A stretch of 10,173 nucleotides of DNA from an uncultured Eubacteriales bacterium (lineage in GTDB: Bacteria > Bacillota > Clostridia > Oscillospirales > Oscillospiraceae): NCBI GenBank assembly GCA_900554275.1, contig USGS01000060.1, positions 1 through 10,173 on the forward strand, written 5' to 3'. Positions 7,259-10,173 of the stretch are shown here, piece after piece. Made by a program: the position numbers and the translations under genes. Each line of letters starts with the position of its first letter. The first letter of the stretch is position 1. Below the pieces are notes generated by a model. It saw nothing but the letters and a program-made list of their open reading frames with translations. It searched no databases and was not told the origin of the DNA.

Positions 7259-8572
7259 TCAATAGAAGATCAGTGCGATCGCCAAAGCGAACAGCGTGTA
7301 GATCACGGGGATGATGATATTGGCGACCACTAGGTACTTGTAGCCGCTCTTGTGGTCATAGCCGAACACGGGCAGGACCAGGCTGATGTAAGAGCTGTAC
7401 GGCATGGAGTCGAACGTGGAGGCGGCGATGCTGCCCAGACGGTGGACCACCTGCATATTTACACCGGCATCCATCATGGTTTGGCCCAGCACGGCGTTGA
7501 ATGCGTTCTGACCGCTGAGGCCGCTGGCGGTGATACCGGCCAGCAGCATGACGGCGACCACTACCAGAACGTAGGGGTTCAGGGAGCTGTTGGCGAAGGA
7601 AGCGGACAGCGCACCGAAGGCCGTCGTTTTGCTGACCACACTGGCGAAACCGAACACGCAGCTGGCTGCCATAACGTTGGGAATGATGAACTCAGCGCTG
7701 GACTGAACGGACTTCCACACGCCAGGGCCGCGATAGGTCTTTCTGCACAACAGGTACAGAAGAATGGTGGACAGCACGGTGGAGTACACCACGGCCTGGG
7801 TGGCGTTGACCTTGAAGCCGACGATCAGCACGAAGCAGAAAGCGATCAGGAAAATAACGGGGAAGAAGGAAGCCCAAAAACTGGGGAGATCATCCTCTTC
7901 ACGCAGCTGGATCGAACCCTCGTTAGGCATGGGCTCGTAGCCGATACCCTTCTTCCGGGCATCCTTTACCAGATACAACAGGAAGAACACATTGAGCAGC
8001 ACGGCAAACACGCCGGTGGCAATACCGATCAAAGGCGCGGAATACAGGTCGACGCCCAAAGGTGCGGAGCAGATCAGGTTATTCAGCGTGGTGCAGCCGG
8101 GCAGCACGTTCTGAGACAGGACCATCGTGCCAGACACGGCGGCCATGGCGATGTAACGGGGCAGGTTTGCGGCGCGCATCACGCCGAAGGAGATATAGGC
8201 CATCAGCACATAGGGGACAGCACCGGTTGCCGCCAGCAGCATGGTCGCCGCGATCAGCGCGTAGAGGAAGTTCGTGGGGCCCATCACGCGCACGAACGTG
8301 GTGCCGATCTTTTCGCTGGCACCGGTGGCGGACAGCACGCCGCCGAAAATAGCGCCCAGCACCAGCAGGAAGAACATATTGCCCACCATGGAGGTGACAC
8401 CGGACAGGAAGTCGGTGAAGAAGCTTTGCACGAAGCCGGCTTCCGTAAAGAGAGAGACGAAGGCCGCCGCCAGAACGGCGGTGATGAGAGGACCTACGCC
8501 CTTCATGCTGAGGAAGATAAATGCTGCAATCGCTACAACGATTGCAATGGTCGACATGGTTACACTTGCCAT
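7259..8572 (-). CDS. GntP-family permease (gluconate/organic acid:H+ symporter type)
   Basis: A 437-residue inner-membrane protein with about 11-12 hydrophobic segments and one cytoplasmic loop rich in charged residues (about 203-232). Family-typical parts are LVLGAIFGGVLSATGAS (70-86), NLPRYIAMAAVSG (136-148), VLPGCTTLNNLI (156-167), which corresponds to the conserved PGTP..N motif of GntP proteins, and TFDSMPYSSYISLVLPVFGYDHKSGYK near the C-terminus (from 387). The Cys160 in the PG motif replaces the more usual Thr. The start is the ATG at 8572, with AGGAGA 8 bases upstream; a TTG at 8590 would add six residues but lies within the ribosome binding region. It is the first gene of the operon and probably imports the acid that the SMP-30, UGSC-like and cupin proteins process. 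Substrate is not readable from sequence. Confidence 0.88.
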   Translation of the reverse strand: MASVTMSTIAIVVAIAAFIFLSMKGVGPLITAVLAAAFVSLFTEAGFVQSFFTDFLSGVTSMVGNMFFLLVLGAIFGGVLSATGASEKIGTTFVRVMGPTNFLYALIAATMLLAATGAVPYVLMAYISFGVMRAANLPRYIAMAAVSGTMVLSQNVLPGCTTLNNLICSAPLGVDLYSAPLIGIATGVFAVLLNVFFLLYLVKDARKKGIGYEPMPNEGSIQLREEDDLPSFWASFFPVIFLIAFCFVLIVGFKVNATQAVVYSTVLSTILLYLLCRKTYRGPGVWKSVQSSAEFIIPNVMAASCVFGFASVVSKTTAFGALSASFANSSLNPYVLVVVAVMLLAGITASGLSGQNAFNAVLGQTMMDAGVNMQVVHRLGSIAASTFDSMPYSSYISLVLPVFGYDHKSGYKYLVVANIIIPVIYTLFALAIALIFY

Positions 8573-8599
8573 AACACACTCTCCTAACAAAAAGTTTTC

Positions 8600-8664
8600 G
8601 CAAAATATGCAGCACCAACTTGTCTATTTCGGCAAAATAGACGTGGTCAGGCGGAATATTTTGC
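8600..8664 (-). repeat. Nested inverted repeat in the leader of the permease operon
   Basis: Outer arms GCAAAATAT (8600-8608) and ATATTTTGC (8656-8664) enclose an inner pair, GTCTATTT (8622-8629) and AAATAGAC (8635-8642), with a 5-base loop. Between them a short ACCA/TGGT pairing is also possible. On the minus strand the element would begin at about the predicted transcription start and cover most of the leader before the ribosome binding site. It could be a structured RNA leader or a protein-binding dyad. No known riboswitch is recognised. Confidence 0.55.
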
Positions 8665-8670
8665 ACTTTT

Positions 8671-8699
8671 AATATAAAACTTTGTGATTTCTTTAGCAA
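8671..8699 (-). promoter_or_regulatory. Candidate sigma-A promoter for the permease operon
   Basis: On the minus strand TTGCTA (plus 8694-8699) and TATATT (plus 8671-8676) are 17 bp apart. The predicted start near 8664 gives a leader of about 90 bases to the ATG at 8572. The -35 matches consensus at four of six positions and the -10 at five of six. Confidence 0.5.
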
Positions 8700-8731
8700 T
8701 TCAAATGCACAGCCAACTGATCGAAAAATGA

Positions 8732-8748
8732 GATGAGAAGAATTCATC
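8732..8748. promoter_or_regulatory. Candidate LysR-type binding dyad (T-N11-A)
   Basis: GATGA (8732-8736) and TCATC (8744-8748) are inverted copies around 7 bp and contain the T-N11-A pattern (T8734, A8746) known for LysR-family sites. Its centre lies about 76 bp upstream of the predicted permease start, near the usual position of an activator recognition site. A second short dyad, AAGAA-N5-TTCTT (8774-8788), lies next to the lysR promoter. Both are short and could be chance in AT-rich DNA. Confidence 0.35.
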
Positions 8749-8795
8749 ATCGGAAACACGAATAGAATACCAGAAGAAAGATGTTCTTTTCTATA

Positions 8796-8824
8796 TAGGC
8801 ATTTCACAAAAAACCTGTTATAAT
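8796..8824 (+). promoter_or_regulatory. Candidate promoter with extended -10 for the LysR-family gene
   Basis: A perfect TATAAT (8819-8824) is preceded by TG one base upstream (TGTTATAAT), forming an extended -10. The -35 region TAGGCA (8796-8801) is weak but correctly spaced at 17 bp. The predicted start is about 45 bases before the ATG at 8875. Confidence 0.55.
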
Positions 8825-8874
8825 CATGTTAAAAGAAGCAAACAGCGCTTATTCCAGCCGGAAAGGAGATCTTC

Positions 8875-9765
8875 ATGAATACGGAAGAGATCACCAGCTT
8901 TGTCAAGGTGGCCAAGCTGCAGCACATGACCAATGCGGCGGCGGAACTGAATATCTCCCAGTCCGCCCTGAGCTCCAGCATCAAAAAGCTGGAGCTGGAG
9001 CTGGGCGTGCGGTTGTTTGAGCGGCGCGGACGGCATATCGAGCTGAACACGTACGGAGAGATATTCCTCAGGTACGCGGAAAATATGCTGCTCTCTCTGT
9101 CCCAACTGGAGCAGGAGCTGGCCGAGGCCAAGAGCGCCGTGGAAAACCGGGTCAGCATCGCCATGCCGCCCCTGTACTCCTTCGCGGGGCTGCAGGCCCG
9201 GCTGCGGGAGAATTGCCCGGATGTGAGCGTCCGGATCACGCATACCCGCATCAAGGACCTGCCCGGTGCACTGTTGTCCGGAGAGGTGGATTTCTGCATC
9301 CGGGCGGCGAGGGTGGACGATCCGCGCCTGTTCTGTCGCAAACTGACGGATGACCGGCTGATCATGATCGTTCCGCCCACGCATCCGCTGGCGGGACGGG
9401 AGCAGGTACACCTGGACGCGTTCCGGAATGACACGTTCGTGAACTTTAGCCGCAGCAGCGGTGAAGCCCCGGGTGTGACGGACCTGGAATTCTACTGCCG
9501 GCAGATCGGCTTTGAACCGAAGATCGTGCTGTGGTCTCCCAATATGCGTGAGATCCTGGAGTCCGTCCGGAACGGCGTCGGCGCGGCCATGGTGCCGCTG
9601 CGGGTGCTGTCCGGGTATTCGGTGGACGACCTGGGCTGTCTGCCGATTTCCGAGCCGGAATGCTGGACGCACCTGCGGCTGTACGCGCTGAAGAATGTCC
9701 GGGAGATGCCGGCGGTGAGGAGAGTCCGGCAGTGCATAGAGGCATACTTTGACATCGAGAAATGA
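8875..9765 (+). CDS. LysR-family transcriptional regulator
   Basis: A 296-residue protein of standard LysR-family length. The N-terminal winged helix-turn-helix spans about 1-60: ITSFVKVAKLQHMTNAAAEL (6-25), then NISQSALSSSIKKLE (26-40) as the recognition region, then LGVRLFERRGR (43-53). A linker helix follows (about 62-90). From about residue 92 comes the periplasmic-binding-protein-like effector domain with recognisable GEVDFCIRAA and IVPPTHPLAG segments and a VRNGVGAAMVP segment typical of the second lobe. The start ATG has AAGGAG upstream. It is divergent from the permease operon, the usual layout for a LysR activator of a catabolic operon with a pathway intermediate as inducer. No terminator is visible after the gene; an open in-frame stretch follows the stop directly. 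Confidence 0.93.
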   Translation: MNTEEITSFVKVAKLQHMTNAAAELNISQSALSSSIKKLELELGVRLFERRGRHIELNTYGEIFLRYAENMLLSLSQLEQELAEAKSAVENRVSIAMPPLYSFAGLQARLRENCPDVSVRITHTRIKDLPGALLSGEVDFCIRAARVDDPRLFCRKLTDDRLIMIVPPTHPLAGREQVHLDAFRNDTFVNFSRSSGEAPGVTDLEFYCRQIGFEPKIVLWSPNMREILESVRNGVGAAMVPLRVLSGYSVDDLGCLPISEPECWTHLRLYALKNVREMPAVRRVRQCIEAYFDIEK

Positions 9766-10100
9766 GACGCACTCCACGCCTGGACCATGGGACGCTATTC
9801 CTACAAATGGGATCAGATGGAAAAGTCGGTGTGGGTCACCTCCTGTTCCCGCGGCTGGCTGAATAACTACTTCATGCAAACGGCCTTTACCCCCGCCGAG
9901 CAGGCCCGTATCTCCCTGTCGGACATCCACACCGACCCCAGTCCCGGCTTTGACAACGACACCGGCCCGGATACCCAGGACTATGTGTTCCTGCTCAGTG
10001 CCCAGGAGACTGAGCAGTATTTCCCCACCGCCGAGAGCCGCCGCGTACTGCTGTCGGACTACATCCACCCACACCTTAAGATGCGGTGCAGCCGCCTGGA
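9766..10100 (+). pseudogene. Remnant of a DUF6273-type protein
   Basis: Directly after the LysR stop, the same frame stays open and encodes a fragment that resembles the core of DUF6273, a domain common in clostridial proteins. The diagnostic parts are SCSRGWLNNYFMQTAFTPAE (9844-9900 or so), the GPDTQDYVFLLSAQETEQYF segment (about 9964-10023) and a following ESRRV. There is no ribosome binding site before the first ATG (9787), and no sign of the expected C-terminal half. The 3' end of the similarity is estimated; beyond about 10085 the sequence no longer resembles the domain and becomes AT-richer. Most likely a decayed gene or the end of a rearranged locus. The domain name is from memory of its pattern. 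Confidence 0.6.
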
Positions 10101-10155
10101 GTGCATAATTTTAAGTGTAAATGACACATACATGGACGCACAGGAGGTTATGCAC

Positions 10156-10173
10156 ATGACTGATTATAGCAAA
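10156..10173 (+). CDS. Start of an unidentified gene, cut by the window end
   Basis: AGGAGG at 10142-10147 is followed 8 bases later by an ATG at 10156, giving MTDYSK before the window ends. An ATG at 10150 is too close to the ribosome binding site to be the main start. Six residues are too few to name a product. The frame is the same as the preceding remnant, so an automatic caller could wrongly extend this gene upstream. Confidence 0.55.

Noticed and set aside
7224..7262. TTG start for the SMP-30-like protein, overlapping the permease stop
   Set aside because: The ATG at 7223 has AGGTGG at correct spacing. The extra 13 residues are the translated ribosome binding region.
7352..8587. A 411-codon open frame on the plus strand opposite the permease gene
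   Set aside because: Its translation is dominated by His, Gln and Gly, the expected complement of hydrophobic codons in a membrane protein gene.
8600..8664. Reading the nested repeats as a CRISPR unit, tRNA or known riboswitch
   Set aside because: There is only one copy, no cloverleaf or conserved tRNA loops, and no riboswitch consensus that I can recognise.
9760..9768. Read-through of the LysR TGA into the DUF6273-like stretch as a real fusion
   Set aside because: The LysR protein is already of full family length at the stop, and no feature around the TGA suggests recoding.
10083..10125. A promoter for the gene starting at 10156 (CATAAT near 10108)
   Set aside because: No -35 hexamer with acceptable spacing is visible, so the match is too weak to list.

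Overview
The window looks like a chromosomal piece of an anaerobic gut-type Firmicute, probably Oscillospiraceae or a related clostridial lineage. The genes are GC-rich, the gaps between them are AT-rich, and most starts carry strong AGGAGG-type ribosome binding sites. The enzyme content (family I CoA-transferase, acyl-CoA dehydrogenase, Etf) also suits a fermenter. The lineage is inferred from style and content, not from a marker gene.

Region A (1-3369, minus strand, transcribed right to left): a family I CoA-transferase, an acyl-CoA dehydrogenase and the N-terminal 109 codons of EtfB, which runs off the left edge. Gaps are only 37 and 18 bp, so this is an operon. Together they form a module for loading an acid onto CoA and reducing or oxidising the acyl-CoA with Etf as electron carrier. 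The layout resembles the caffeate-reduction (Car) operon of acetogens, or acrylate-type enoyl-CoA reduction. A TetR-family regulator gene (3370-3975, plus) is divergent. The shared gap holds recognisable promoters for both directions and a perfect 24-bp palindrome at the predicted transcription start of the CoA-transferase operon, which is the best operator candidate.

Region B (4031-9765): a strong 14-bp stem-loop at 4031-4062 separates the convergent regulator and cupin genes. From right to left on the minus strand come a GntP-family permease, an SMP-30/gluconolactonase-like hydrolase, a 567-residue protein with a UGSC-like N-terminal domain, and a small cupin. All gaps are short (23-44 bp). 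A LysR-family regulator is divergent from the permease. I read this as an uptake and catabolism operon for an unidentified organic acid or sugar acid, under LysR control. The 302-bp divergent gap contains two plausible promoters, a T-N11-A dyad typical of LysR sites, and a nested inverted repeat that would lie in the permease leader RNA.

Region C (9766-10173): directly after the LysR stop, in the same frame, lies an open stretch that looks like the core of a DUF6273-type domain with no convincing start signal, probably a gene remnant. It runs in frame into a new gene start at 10156 that has a strong ribosome binding site and is cut by the window end.

The least explained part is Region B. The UGSC-like protein has alanine where the family is named for selenocysteine or cysteine, and its roughly 300-residue C-terminal region has no function I can assign.
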